This document shows, piece by piece, positions 41,301 through 55,439 of a stretch of DNA of 64,000 bases; the stretch's first letter is position 1, and each line of letters begins with the position of its first letter. The DNA comes from Macropodus opercularis. Lineage: Eukaryota > Chordata > Actinopteri > Anabantiformes > Osphronemidae. The translations under genes and the position numbers were made by a program. The notes beneath the pieces are model-generated. The model was not told where the DNA came from. It saw nothing but the letters and a program-made list of their open reading frames with translations, and did no database searches. Where the stretch lies: the NCBI GenBank assembly GCA_030770545.1, contig CM061098.1, positions 7,024,001 to 7,088,000 of the forward strand. Reading direction: 5' to 3'.

Positions 41301-42479
41301 TCATAAGCAAACACATAACACGTACACATGCAAGCATTAGGCAAACACTGGCGCAAACACGCTCACGCCTGACAAATTCATCCTTATCAAGCCCGGACGA
41401 CGGAACCGCACTAAACTACTCGAGCCAAGCCAGCAATAATGTACATTTCACGCAAATCAAAGTGAGGCCTTTCCTACTAGTGATACTACTGATAATTATT
41501 ATGAGCCACTCCACGCCTTTCCTTGAAAAAAACACACACACATCTCATGTGATATAATGGCAACTGGAGGAACTAGTCGTAAATCACCGTAATTACCATT
41601 ACGCCCATGTCGAAAGAGTCTCGTTCAGACACATGGGGCGGGATTATCAGACATGAGAATATGTTCACCAGCAGCAAGCGATTCCCTCTCTACCTCTCTC
41701 TACCTCTATTTCTGTCTCTCTCTCTTCTTCTATACAATTCAACTCCATGATCTTTGCTTCAGACGTTCTTGTTTTTCTAAATCTGATTTTCAGCTATAAA
41801 CATTAGATTCAGCTATAGTTTGTATTTATTTAAGTCCTGAAGGGGTATTTTCTCAATAAATATAAAACAATGAGTATAATTAACTTGTTAAATATTAGTT
41901 AAATACACCACCAATACTAAACAGGGGTCTGGAGTGAAAAGGTTGTAACGTTGTTACTGCACAGCCTGTTTTTGTGTTTTTTTCTTTTAATCACCTAATT
42001 GAACTAATTTATTAATCTGGAAATGTTCTGTGACTTATAAGTCAATGCTTTAAATGATGCTGCTGAATTGCCGATGAATATAAATTGGATTTTTAAACTT
42101 TAGAATGACGCCTCAGCCCAGAATTGACATTTACGCAGGAATTAGAGTCTCTTAAAGTCTCTTCTCTCTGACGACCACGTCAGGCACAGAAAACACATCA
42201 CTCCCGGAACTGAACACCGTGTTGTATTTATTTCACTCTTTATAGTGACTCTCTCACTCACTCGTTGCAGGGACCCAGACTCGAGGCCTGTTATCCTCGT
42301 GGTCACTGAACACGCGCGGCCTGAAATCGCTGTGATGTCATCAGGATTCCATGAGGCCTTCACAATGACCGTCTCCACGACAACATAACACAACCAGCAA
42401 CGAGTTAGCATTTGTGTGTGTGTCTGACAGCATCATATCATGGACCACTGTTCCCATAAAGAGTGATAGACATGGCTAG

Positions 42480-42650
42480 ATAACTGGGGAAGGGGGTGTA
42501 GGTTTGCCTTCCAGCCATGGTCACTCCCTGATTGGCCTCAGGCTAATGATCCCCTACTGTGGGTGCAAAAAACCTGAGGACTTAGAAGCACGGAAGCTCA
42601 ATTAGGCCCATTGCAAGTACAAGTAATCTCACCTGATCATCCAATAAATA
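42480..42650. promoter_or_regulatory. Possible conserved noncoding element
   Basis: Non-repetitive sequence with GGCTAATGATCCCC, CAATTAGGCCCATTG and other homeodomain-type cores at close spacing. It is downstream of sox3 by about 13 kb. Motifs were read by eye. Confidence 0.3.
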
Positions 42651-43429
42651 TATATTATAGTTACAGAACCTGAAAGCAAATCAGAAAAAAAGCCATACAT
42701 AACATAACGCTAACTGAATATTTGTAAAAATATATATTTTGTCTGCTCTTTGACTGAATCTGGTTTTCTTCTGCATTTTGGAGCCGCTGCTCTGTGTGGA
42801 GTTGTGAATGCTAACATGGCTCAATCTGTATGCCAGGGGGAAAAACAATCCATGCTAATCTGCCACCACAGACAGGAGTCCAGTTAGGCCAATCAGGAGA
42901 GAATCATCTGGAGTGGAGAGGTATATGAGAAGTCTAGATCAGGGCTCTGATTGCAGCAGGGTGATTTACAGCCTGAGAACAATGATGGCTGCCTGGGTCA
43001 GCACTGATGGAGAGGCTGCACAAGCACAGACAGCACAAACTCACCTGGCATCCAAGCGCTGATGTGCATACATGCATGAGCGCACACACGCTCGGTCACA
43101 CACGGTCATCAAAACAGTTGCATTTTGTTAAAATCGCAAAGCTACTGCGCTCAGCTCTGCCAGGTTTACTCCGTGACCCGAACGTGCCCTGGAGGCTCGC
43201 ATTTGACCCTCCGCATTTCACTAACAACACATAGACCAAAAACAACTCAGCAAGCTACTTCCTATGAACTCAGCACAGATAAAACGAAAAACTACCCTTG
43301 CCCTGCAGTGGCATATGCAAATACGGCGGGAAAGACTGAGGTTTGCATGAATGAAAGAACGGGGGAGCTCAGATGTTAAGTGTGCATATGAGTGGAATGG
43401 GAGAGAGGGGCAGGGAGGAGGGGAGGTCA

Positions 43430-43640
43430 CCATCAAGAGTTTTCTTCAGAGCATCCCCTTTGATCTGCCCGGTCATCAATTTGGGAAAGAGGAAGGAGCT
43501 CAAGGGACGAAAGGTTGCGTTTAAGTGACCCTGTGGCTTCACTGGCCCTAGTAGCATCCAGCTGAGGGTTGCATCAGCCCAGCTTTGGCAGCTATTAATT
43601 AAAGTGATTCCTGCTAGTGAGCTTTGAATCTTCCCCCATA
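43430..43640. promoter_or_regulatory. Possible conserved noncoding element with TCF/LEF site
   Basis: A full TCF/LEF-type site, CCTTTGATC, lies at 43457-43465. About 140 bp on, CTATTAATTAAAGTG combines a homeodomain core with an NKX-like AAGTG. An octamer ATGCAAAT lies just outside at 43315-43322. Wnt and POU inputs would fit a neural SoxB1 enhancer. Confidence 0.4.
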
Positions 43641-43868
43641 ATCTCTAATTTCGCAGTCGTAGTAGTACACAGTGTATTTGCAATAAAGAGTTAGGACATT
43701 TAATTAATTCAGCATTGAATTAAATCGACAGGTATTAATGAATTTCATTCATAAAGTTCATTCGGGTTTGTTTTGTGTCCCGTGAGTCTGGATGGATTCA
43801 TGTGCGATACTGCACAGTTGACATTGCTGTAAGCTTCTAGAACAGGCAGGTGAGTACATGCACATGTG

Positions 43869-43892
43869 CCCCCCCCCCCCCCCCCCCCCCCC
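43869..43892. repeat. Homopolymer C tract (about 24 nt)
   Basis: A pure C run, unusually long for a vertebrate genome and prone to length error in sequencing. Confidence 0.95.
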
Positions 43893-46800
43893 ACCTCCCA
43901 CTCACGCACCACCCAAAACAAAGTCACGGGTCACCTGGTGATCTGAATAATTCATGCGCCCGTACTAGACATGGAGCAAACTGGCAAGAGAATGTGAGCA
44001 GGAGAAAAGTTAGAATAAGTTCTACGGAAGAATTCAGTTTTATAATCTTCTGGCAGTGATAAATGCGGCTTAAGGACATCGAGACTGAGATTGGAAACCA
44101 TGACTACTGTGAACAAATACATCCTGTTTTAGACCTTGGGGCCGTGAGTCATAACACCAAACCCAACACCTAATAGTTGGAAGGTTCAGTTGTGCATTAT
44201 CTTCTTTCGTGCTGCTGGGAACAAACAGGCACTTTCCAGCAGCCTGTGTACTGTACACCCCCGGACCTGGGGCAGGAAGGCCTGCTGAGGATGGGACGGG
44301 GGGGGGAGGTGACAGGAGATTTTTAGGGTGCCTAGAGTTTTTGGGGCTGAGTGGGTCTATTTAGCCCCCAGCAGTTTGCCCCTCCCCACCTCCCTCCCCT
44401 CATCCTCCTCCACCCATCTCCTCCCCCTGGCTTTGTGTGCCCTGAGCCCACTCCTCCCCCTTTTGTCACCCGGGCATTCCGCTTTGGTTAGCACACACAA
44501 TGGGTGCTCAGTGCTCACCCTCCTGACACTGCATTCTGCCTGTGCACCACGAAGTGGGCACGGGAGGGGGAGGGAAAGAGGTCCAGGGGGAGGGTTAAAG
44601 GATGACAGCTACTCACCCCATGTGACCAAAATGCCATCAAGTATCACCCCCCCCCCCCTTTTTTTTTCCAAAGACCATCGTCTAACTTCACCCCTAAATA
44701 CAGATGGCCAAAACTAGTGCCAGCGGGTCGGGTTGGCACAGGGAAAAACAAAACCTCGACTTCACTGGCCAAACAAACGAACAGGTGTCTCTCATGGCTG
44801 ACTGGCGACGTGAAGCCCTGCCTCGGTCCAGCTCGCTTCGCTGTGTGCCCAGCTACATGTGTGTTCCCTTCATCTTTGTGCTGCTGGGCACACATCCTAA
44901 ATGGAATTTTAAGACCTGGCCTCAGAACATTTTTGTCTGAAAATTAATCCCCTACATCGACAACAGTAAGAGTAAAATTGGCATAATTACAAGTCCGGGC
45001 TTTACTGCTTTGACATGTTTATCAAAGATTTGGAACTCGTCCTAGTCTCCAGCAGTTTGCCCCACTGATATAATGGAGTTTGACGTGTCACAGCTCATGT
45101 TCTGCTGTAAATAGCTGCACATAAAAACCGACAAACAGACAGATTGTAGACACTGTAAAGTAAGTGTACAAGTGCAACACGAGCACTTTGGTTTTTAATT
45201 TCTATCTTCTCTGGCATAAGCAGAAGTCAAAGCGCGGCGATCGTGCGTTACCTGAACATACAGCACGTCAGGTGCAGGAAGTTGAGAGCAAAGTTGCAGA
45301 GCATTTGCCTACTCACTGACATGAAACTGAATTCCTACTCAACCACTGGAGTACAACTGAGTCTGTATATGTGTGTGTGGCAGCAGCTCAGAGGCTGGTG
45401 GGAGGTTCATTTTAGTTTCAAAGACCCTGCTTGTTCGCCCATATTTCACACCATGGTGACATCTTAAAGCCTAGACAGGCCTGGTTGCTTCGCCTTCTCT
45501 TTCACTTTCTGAGAAAAAAGGGGAATTTGGATGTGAGAGAGGGGGGACTGAAATATATGCAAATGTCCCCCAGAGGGGATACGAATTTTATGGGTTTAGT
45601 TTAGTTCAGCCAACCTGAATAATCAAATGTGGGAACAAAAAAACAAGCCCCCCCCAAATCCACCACCACAACTCCATACCTCCAGCTTCTACCCCCACCT
45701 CAGGCCTCATCTCTGTTCTGTCCTGCCAGGTCCTCACATAAGAGGAGCTCAGTACGTCCAAACTCTTATTAGGATCTCCTTACGGGGCAGGGGAAGGGAA
45801 GAGAAATAAGGGGAGGGGGGTGGGCAGAGAGGAGGAGGAGGGATTTGAGGAAACAAGAAGACAGGCTAGTGTACCTGATCAGGCAGAACTGCCGGCTCCT
45901 GATTACGACACCATTTTCTCAGCAGGCTCCTCAGCCTCATCCTGCTTCTGTGAATATGGAGCATAGGGCCAGCCAATCCCCACAGCGCTCCCTCTCATCT
46001 AATGGCAGAATTAAGACCGTTTAGAGTGATTTCCTCTGCCTTCATGGTCACACTCTGAAAGAGCTGAATCTTTTTTCCCTTTGCGCCGATTTACAATGTG
46101 GGGGGTCTGGCATACAGCGGGTGAGAGAAAAGTTCTACATGACTGAACATAACATTACAACAGGTGGGGAATTGAGCAGAACATGTCTGAGAATAATTTT
46201 ACTTCACATACACAAACGCTATTTCAGTTTGGGTGAACATTTTTACTTTTGTAGCTCACTTACCTTGATGGGGTTTGTGATTGCAAAACCAACTTTATCG
46301 GGGGAACCGCAGGCAGAACAAGAGCCTGTATATGACCGTTGCTGTGTGCTGCTTCTGGAATCCTAAATAAGAGAGTGCAGCTTCTAAGTCGATGTCACAG
46401 AATTGACTAAGCCGCGGATAATGTTTAATTCGCTTTTCCTCTGAGGCCAAACTGCATCTCTGTGGTATTTTTCTTTCAAAAATAGATGAAGTCATGTTTT
46501 TTTCCGAAAGGCGCGTAATAATGCATTTCTTGACGTTATTGTGACCACTGTTAAACTGACATTTTGTCTCCTGTTTAGAATTTAACCTGAAGACTTAGGT
46601 GACCCATTCTTCTATGTCAGTGTAATAAACCGTTTATATGTAGTCAATGTTCGTTTGACCATGAAAAATCGATACGATGGACATACTGCAGGTGTCGGAT
46701 CCTTTCACATACACGACTCCCTTAAAGACACACAGTTGAAAGCTGATCATGTGTCAGATCAAACTGATTCATAATGACATTAACCCAAACAGACTATAAA

Positions 46801-49800
46801 TCAGCTTAAACCTGCTCCTTCCGTGTCAAACTGCATTACATCAAGCCCATCATTGTGGAATATGGCATAGCACCATATCAAACAGTCACAGTTTGAACCT
46901 GTTGCTTTTGTATTTCCCATGCTGTCTAATGATTCCCCCACTTTTCCTCCAGCCTCCAGTAGACAAATCCTTCAGCTTTATTGCCCAGACTCAAGGGCTG
47001 CAGGTGCACAGGCCACAAAAGCGAGAGAAAAGGGGGGGAGCAGGGGAATCAAGGCGAAAGAGGGGTGGAGGAGGGGATGGGGAGGAGAATGGTCAGTCGG
47101 GTGATAACAGAGGAAGGAACAGAGCCCCCCTACCCCGGTTCAACCTCAACCTCTCACCCCTGCTTCCATTTCAGCCCTGCGACACCTCTCGGTTTTGCTC
47201 TGCTGCCTTACCACACACGAGAGAGGGGCAAACTGCAAGTGGTGCCGCCTGGCGCTGCCATGCCTTCCTCACAGTGTGTGTGGCAGGGTGCAGGCGCAGC
47301 AGAGTGGCCATGCAGTGAGGCCAGACCTTTTCTTCTAAGCCAGCAGAGGAGCAGTAATGACGGAGTTACAGCTGTGCCCGCTGAGGCTTGACCCATCCAG
47401 GCCTGCAGCGCCTCCTCAATCTCAGCTCAGAGCGTCTCCTTCTGCTTCTGTCAGAGGAAGCTACGGAGCATCAATACATTCATCTCAGTTACTTGGCCCA
47501 TAGCGTATGTGAAGCTACTTCGCAGGTTAGTGGAGATAAATGACAATAAAGTAATAAATGAACATTAAAAATTAAAAAAATATCTTGACTAAAGGCCTTT
47601 TATATTACACTTATGTAAAAACAATGTATTGCTATGTGCACTGTTGACATCGGAAGCTTACTCTATTAAAACTTTAAAAATATCAATAATCTGTTTATAT
47701 TTTCAATTATACAGGAAAATAGTAAGAATTATTCCTGTGCACTATCCTTTCAATTTGTCCACATAACAATCACTTTCATTTTCTCTCTAACTCTTCAGGT
47801 CTGACTGAAAACATTGCCAACACTGGTACCTGTTTATTTTTCCAGCTAAGAGAGAAGTGAAACGTAAAGTTAAATTATCGTTTAAAATCGTGTTGCACTC
47901 GTATGTTCTGTTTCCAGGGGCAGATGCAAGGCCATGTCCTCGTAAATAGTGTTGATCATTTTTTATTTATTCATTCATTTATGTAGGACTTTATACTTAC
48001 ATGTGCAATGTGCATGTGTTTGAGCATCATTTTTTGTTATTTCTAGTTTTATTGTGTCCAGTGTTATTAAGTAACCCACCAATAGATTTCATTCAGCGTT
48101 TGTTTACTTCTTTATTCCCCGCTGTCAACAGTGTTATTCTGCTCAAAGTCCTCTGTTCATATTTCAGCCAATATCAAAAGTGAAACAACCTGCCTCATCA
48201 CGGACACTGTTAGGTAGAGGAGTTTGTATGCGATTTAAAGAAGTCGGGTTGAGAAAAGGTCTGAAGAGGAGTCATCGCGTGACTCACACGATAGAGAAAA
48301 CTTCATGCAGGGCAGAACCACCTACACAGCAGGTGATAAAACATGTGAAACTCTGTGTGCCAGGCCAAAGTGTTTACCTAACCTTCCCCCTGTAGACAAA
48401 ACGGGGAGTTGAGTTGAATTACCCACCATACATATATAATACGACACGCATCCACTCTAAATTGCTCTCTGTCACACAAACATATATGAACACGCAATCC
48501 GGCCTATGTTACTGGAGCCGCTGAGGTGGGACCACACCCTCAGGGACAGGAATAACAGGCCACTCCAGAGGATGAGGACATCTGAGACACAGTGGCACCA
48601 CACAGGCAAGATGACTCTTTAACGTGTCCTTATCTGCATCCCTAATCCTCCAGCGCTTCACCATCAGCTACTGTTTACACCAACCACAAGTCAAGAGTAA
48701 ACACAGAAAATGGACTTTTGAAATTGTGAATGACTCAAGTCCACTAAGAAGCCATTGAGGAAGAGCTCTAGCGTGGAGGGAGCCCCATATTGAATGCGGA
48801 TTGAAATTTACATGACAACTTAGGAAAATGCTTTTTTATTACTCATTCATCCCCTAAATCACTTTGGCTCCCTCGTTCTTTTCCTCTGCCCGAGCTATTA
48901 AATCACCATCTTGACCCTGCGACCTGGGGCCGCAACCATAAAGAACCCCCTGTGGGTCAGAGGCCTGATTGTAACATTTGAATATGAAATGGACTTGGTG
49001 GGGACTGGAAACAGCCCCATGCACTGAGACCCAGGCTGACCCCCAGGAGAGAGGCCTGCCTCAGCCGCCCCAGGCTCAGAGGCTCCTTCTTCTCTCAGTA
49101 AGGATTTACTTGGACTTGAGAAGGAGGGAGAGACAGAAAGAGATGGCTGAAGGTAGGGGGTTCGGAGGGTTGAGGGCCGGGGGGATGAAGCAGGGTAGGG
49201 GCTGAGCGAGAGTGAAGGAGTGGAGAAAGAGACAGGGCAGACATTTGAATAAGACAAGAAGCGATTGGTGTTTGCATGACAAAGGAGCCCGCCATCTCCC
49301 CTGATTGGTGTCACAGCGCGGCACTAAAGCCATGCAGGCCCCCCGGTGTGGGGTGATGTGTGGAGCACAGGCATGTTTATGCATCCAAGGTGTGATATTA
49401 GGGAGGGATCGCAGGGGCCCATCGTCAAGTTTCGGGTTAAGAAGTTTATGCATGTTCTTACAAGGGGACGGCGTTAGCATTATCCTGGCTACACGTACCC
49501 AATTTGAGCTGAAAACCGAGAGACAAGAAATCTGAGCATTCAGGAAACTAGAACGGGACCACAGATGTTTACAGGAAAACCCTAAAGCACCTTATCTTGT
49601 GCCTCCATTTGTCAGTCTCCACCTCCTGTCCTGTAAATAAATAAATGCTGTCGCGAAGCCTCGTTCTCTACCTGTTCTGCCCTAATTATTCCAGAGAGGT
49701 GTGAAGACCACCACGCTCAGCGTCGCCCTGCTGGGTTGTCAGTGGAGGCATCAGCTACTGTCTGTGGACGCTTCTCCCTCCTGCACCCACTACTCTCCTT

Positions 49801-51870
49801 CTCAGTGTTGATGGGAACAATGACAAAACAAGAAAAGAGATGAGAGAGGATCATATGAGCAGGCAAATCCAAGGGCTGTGCAGGGGATTTCACAGCTCAA
49901 TAAGTTTACACAATTTGTTTACAATCCCCATTATTACAGGTCCAATGGGATTTGGTATATGCATAAACACTGATGGATTAGCTCAGATGTTGCAGAGGTG
50001 CCGAAAGTGCATTAAAACCAACCACAGGGAGGAAGAAAACATGAAGGATTAGTATGAAGGAAGCGCAAGTGAGAGTTAAAATCGCACAGCCACACACGGC
50101 GTACACAAGAAACACACACATGATACCCTCAGCCCACCCCCCGGACAAAGCCTCCACAGGCTCATCTGGGCTGCGCTCCTGGCCCTTGGGGACACACCTC
50201 TAAGAGAGATGACCTGACTAACTCTCCATGGCAACTAATCAATAAGTGACAGAGTCAGTCAGAACTGACCCATAGCTGAGTGTGTGCCACCTCCCCCCAT
50301 GTTCCCAGGGTTACGATCCCATAAACCACACACACACAGAGGTGGCTACACTAAAAGAAGGGCCTCGGCCTGACCCGTCTGTTTTCCCCATCCCAATTTA
50401 ATTTCAGTTCTCAGCCTGTTTATTGCCGCGGTGCTCGGCGTGTGTGAGTTTACGGAGGGTCCAGGTTAATGCACCAACACAAATGTCACATTAGGAACGC
50501 GATCAGTGGACTTCGGATGGAGCGGAGTCACCGCAGCATCATTGTGTATCTGTCAATGTGTGTTCCTTCTCACTGTCCTCAGCAAACACTAATCAATAAC
50601 GGTGGCCTAGATGAAAGGCCTAATCTCCCCCGTGTGTCATCCCCTCAACTCCTCGCACCCCCAACTCTGCATTGTCTTGCAGCGGTCCCGTCCTCACGTT
50701 GCTGTCCCTAGGCATATACACTGGCACACATACACTTGGCCTCATTTTGCTGGGCTTCCAAGACGGGTCAGAAGTGGGGTCAGAACTCGAGGTTGGTAAA
50801 TTAAAAGCAACGCTACATGCTCCAGTGTTCACAGACAAAGTGATGGGCGCCACAGAAAGGGGGCCATCTGCAGCAGACACACTTTTACACATTAGAGGAC
50901 CTCGCGCACATTAGAACCAACCGTTTGTATGTAATTTCCCTTACAGGTTATTCAAGAGCAGGCCTCTTAATCTTGTTTCATTCTGGGTTGTGTGGTTTTA
51001 CGCATCCTCCTTCAACCACAAATACAAGCGAAAACAAGTTCAAGTAAGCACCAGGATCATTGGCAGAAGAGCTCAAAACATTCAACCCAGGGAGCAAAAT
51101 AAGTAAATCCTCCCTTTTCAGCTGTTCGTGTGATTTGTATTTGTTTTGTTTGGGACAATGGAGTCTGTAATCCCGGCTCATATTTGAGAAGTCTCATATT
51201 CACACACACCTGCTGGGGCAAAGTAAACACACCGTCAGAGTCAGACACCTTAATGGATGACCCTCACATTAGAACCTAAGTAAGGATAAACCCGAAAGCA
51301 GGCATGTTGACAAGCTTTGGTAAAGAGGCTTTGACTGATGAAAAGTAGCCACATCACAGAACGCGCGTTTTAGCAGTGTACACAGTCTGTACATGGGTCA
51401 AAAAACATGCGGCCTCTCAGATACATTTAAACAGGTTACTGGCTGGTTATGCTAAATTTTAAAAGTGACTTGCACTTCAGTTGCTCCTTGTTTTGACACA
51501 CAAGTGTCAGGTATCTGTAACCCACCCGCCAACAGGTCTCCCGCGTTAGATCGAGCACGATAAGGAAAACCATTCAGAGAATTCAACATTTTCATAACTG
51601 AAAACGGTTTGCACTTTCCGAAGTGATGGTTTTGCGTAGCGTTCCCCACAGCAGCTCTGGCGCCTGTCAGTCTATATTCACCTTCACTGACATAAACACA
51701 AACAGGTTGCTGCTGGGCGGATGCAGTTTCGTGAGCGGCGGCGTGCTTGTCTTTGAAGCATTTCCCACTCAGCATTCCTTGTGGTTGTGTAAGGCAGGGG
51801 CACCTAACCACAGCTGTCATTAATGAGATGCTTGCATCACGGAACAAGTTGGTCTGTACTCATATGCACT
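43893..51870. other. Intergenic, no gene recognised
   Basis: GC-richer stretches at 44.3-44.6, 45.6-45.9, 46.9-47.4 and 48.9-49.4 kb give overlapping open frames up to 141 codons in several frames, but none carries a recognisable domain. A C12T9 pyrimidine tract lies at 44647-44667. An octamer ATGCAAAT occurs at 45557-45564. Confidence 0.5.
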
Positions 51871-51877
51871 CTGTCAA

Positions 51878-52360
51878 ATTTTGGACACGCCTTCAGATTT
51901 TCCTCAATTTGATTATATTCAACACTGCACATTAATCAAACTACTAAAACACTTATGGAGTTATGTAGTAAACAAAAGGTTTTATGAATATGCTTCTCTT
52001 TTTTTTCAACTTTAATTAGCCACCTTTCTCTTTGATGACAGCTCGGCACACTCTTGGCATTCTCTGGCTTTTACGAGGTAGTCACCTGAAAAGCTTTTCC
52101 TTGACATGCTGAGTAATGTTGTCTGGATTAAGATCAGTTAACTATGGAGGCCAGGTCATCTAGTTCCCCATCACTGTTCTGGAAGGAAGAATAGCTCTCA
52201 CATAACCTAGAGGTGTGTTTGGGTCGCAACCCAGGTGAGATGGCGTAGCCAACGTAGCCATGTCGCTCACTGTAGCGTCCGTTTTGACCAAAGCTCCTGC
52301 CACATGTCCTGAACATGTCAGGATTTTACACGGGTGAGAAGAAGGCATGAACGAAAACCT
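51878..52360 (-). mobile_element. Degraded Tc1/mariner-type DNA transposon fragment
   Basis: The left part has the terminal-type sequence TCAAATTTTGGACACGCCTT (51877-51896), followed by a stretch matching the 3' end of a common fish Tc1-like element: GCACACTCTTGGCATTCTCT (52048-52067), GAGGTAGTCACCTGAAAAGC, GGAGGCCAGGTCATCT and AGAGGTGTGTTTGGGTC, all in the expected order. The transposase would read on the minus strand. Only the C-terminal coding part and one end remain, interrupted by stops and gaps, so it cannot make transposase. The right boundary near 52.36 kb is approximate. Family recognition is from memory of the consensus. Confidence 0.8.
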
Positions 52361-55300
52361 CACAGTTGTCAAACAGACTTTGCCCAGCGAGCTACTCAGT
52401 TCTAAGTCTGAAATCTACAGTGACGTGATGAGTTTACAGCAGCGAGTGAGTGGCTTCCTGCCTTTTTTATCAACAGCACCCAAGGAACCACCAGGTGCTG
52501 AAATCTAACAGTCAGAACACAACTTAAATATGTAATTTAATGTACGTAAACCCTCCCTCACCACCAAACCGTCTGTTCACCCTCTCTACGTCAAACACAG
52601 GCCGTTAGAACCGAGCTGATCTAACTCGGACTCAGCCGACTAAAGGACAGTTCTCCGTTTTCAGACCGACTGACCTTCTGGGTAGTGACTGACTTTTCTC
52701 TTTGGGTGTCTTGATGTAATAGGTGCAGTAGTTGTTGTGGCACTAATCAAGACAAGTGAGGCATATTAGGAGGGCGAGAAGTGGAATGACCGCTTCACAA
52801 GGCAGACTACACAGTCCAGCTTTGGTTCCATCATGATCCCAGTGTTTTCTTAATTTTACACAATTGAAATCAGTAACAATGACAGAAACTTTGATCCATT
52901 GTACATCTGGGCAAGCAGGTGAAAATGGTAGATGTACTTCAAGAAAAGACTCAAGTATAGTCAAACATCATTTTGTAGTGTCTGGTGAGTGCTGTGAGTG
53001 AATGGAGGGGGGATGAGAGGACGGTGCAGAGGAGAGAGATGGCTCTCAGTGGGTCAACCCAAAAGCCCTGACCCCCGGAGGATTTGATGCCATTTTCCCA
53101 CGCAGGGAGTCGACCTGAGAGAAGCTCGTTAACAACATCTGCCCCAGTTCAGGGAGATTAACCCCCACCCACAGCCCCCGCACCTCTACGCACACATACA
53201 CACACGTCACTCTGCTGTCAATCTGAGCACCTCGTACAAATCTCACCGCTCTGGACGGGCCTCAAGACGGACAGGCCGCACTCAACTCAGCGGGCCTCCT
53301 GGAGGTCCCAGCCACAGCAGATCAATAAAGTCTGACTGTGATATAGGTGCAGTCCCTAACTGCGCTCATCCATTCATGTGTTACGCTCAAACTATGCTGT
53401 CTGGCTCATATCTGATCTTCGAGGAGGCTTCAGATTGGAGTTTGAGATTAAAGGTAGAGTTGAAGGTATGTCAAGGTGTGTTCCAATTAAAACTTGTCCA
53501 GCCTGTCGAACAGGTGAGTTAGTGATGTCACCAACGTCAGTCTGTCAGCTAGAATTTGTCTAATGAGCTTTCCACTCATCACACTGACGCAAAGAGAGAG
53601 AGAGAGTCAAAACACACTCATTTGGCTTTTGCCACTTTGTTCGCATAAACTCCCACAAGACGTGCAACTAGCAGGGCATGTTCTGACATAATATCAAGAG
53701 AGAGAAAAACAGGATTGACAGAAACGTGGCCTGTGGCACCGCTGCTCTTAAGCCAGAGCCTTGCAAGCCCCACACACTTACACAGGTGTGGGCAGACACA
53801 CAGTGGCAGAATCTAGTGGGAATCCGCTGAATCCGTGTTCCACAGGGCTATAATTAGGTTGGTTTTGGAGAGGGGGTTAAACAAACAGGGGCTGTGAGGT
53901 CATAGGCAGATGGAAGTGGGATATGCCTGCACTTGCTGAGTGGGCACAGCTCCACATGACAGGAGAGAGGCCCTCCGGGCGCTCAGCAGGGAGAGATGGG
54001 GGGCGGGGGTAGAGGCGACGGGGAGCCCAACTCAGATCACCTCACTGCCAGAACATTCAAACCCAATCAATGCGCATATCTGACGCACATTTTCAGCCCT
54101 AAATCATCAGCGGGGATGACATTTCTCTCACATACAGAAGTGAGCTTCACTGAATAGATCATCAGCTGTTGAACATCAGCCTCAACATAGAAAGTAAAGC
54201 CTCGCCCTTCATCGAAGCAGTCGTGCTGGTGAAACCTATCCCAGAGTTACGGTCATTTCCTGAGTTTGATAAAGGGCTGAGACACCATCACTCCGTCCAG
54301 CCCACAGTAAACACCTCTGACACGGAGGAGCAGGAAGAGGAAAGCTGCTTAATTACAAAAAAATGAGTTGGAGAGTGTGATTAAGTGACGGGTGGCTGCT
54401 GGCACGCTAGAATGACTTAAGACCCTGTCAGTGAATGCAGGGAGGTCTGGATAATCTTTCCCTCCACAAAGGTGCGTGGGGCTAATCCATGCTGCTGTAC
54501 TGAGCTGTGGATCAAGTCCTACAGAGAGTGTGGGAAGGCCAGCTGGACTGCCACTGCTTCGCCCCTCTTGGTGGTCAGAACTTATTCATCCCAAGATGCA
54601 CTGCAGCAGCAGGCCCGTCCACCCTGCGGCACACCTTGGCATTATCCGAGTGTCAGCTAGAGATCATTTAAGTTCACAAGTGTGACACAGCTTCAGTGTA
54701 ATTTGTTAAAACGTAAAAACCACCGTAGGTTTTTGGAGTGGTGTAAGTTTTATCAGAGCCAGCTCACAAACATCTGCGAACTTTCTAAAAGTTGTCACAA
54801 GCTGGATGAGAGACTGAAAAAGAATGACAATGTCTTCAACAGGGTACATATGACATGAATTTGTCATTTGATTGATAATGTCAACTACATATTTCTGCAC
54901 AAATAAAATGAAAAGGGAGTAAAAGTACAGAAGCGTTACACATGGCAGCTGGTGTTTTATGGGGAACATTTATAAACTTATTAGTTTGACTTCACACCAC
55001 TTAAACATGAAGTGAGCAGATCCATGTTTGGTGGCATTTCTTCAGAGCAAAGAAATAAAGTTTGATTTAATTATTTCTTTACACTTCATGCAAAATGCAG
55101 TAAAGTAAAAGGAAGATCTCACGAGATCCCAATAAATGCTGAAAATTAAGAGCTATTTTTAATTAGTTGTATTTTTCTACAAATGCCAATTACAAAACAT
55201 TTTGATTGAATGTAATTTAGAGTGTTTTAACTAAAATGGTAAAACATTTAACATCAACATAATTGAAGAAAAAACTATTATTTACAGTTCGTTTTTTCCG

Positions 55301-55439
55301 TGAAATAATTCAGCGTTATTTTACAGCAGGATGTAACGTGTGTGGTTTCTTAGAGATTTGTGCGCATGTGCTATAAAATAAATGACCTTTCGCAGGGAGA
55401 CAACACCAGAGATTTTAACTACACAAAACACGGAGTCAT
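52361..55439. other. Intergenic, immediately downstream of sox3
   Basis: No gene is recognised. A GA tract lies at about 53596-53607 and a G-rich stretch near 53995-54025. The part from 54.95 to 55.44 kb is strongly AT-rich. Confidence 0.5.

Noticed and set aside
46893..47391. Two overlapping + strand frames of 141 and 136 codons
   Set aside because: Two different frames open across the same GC/purine-rich stretch is a sign of composition, not coding.
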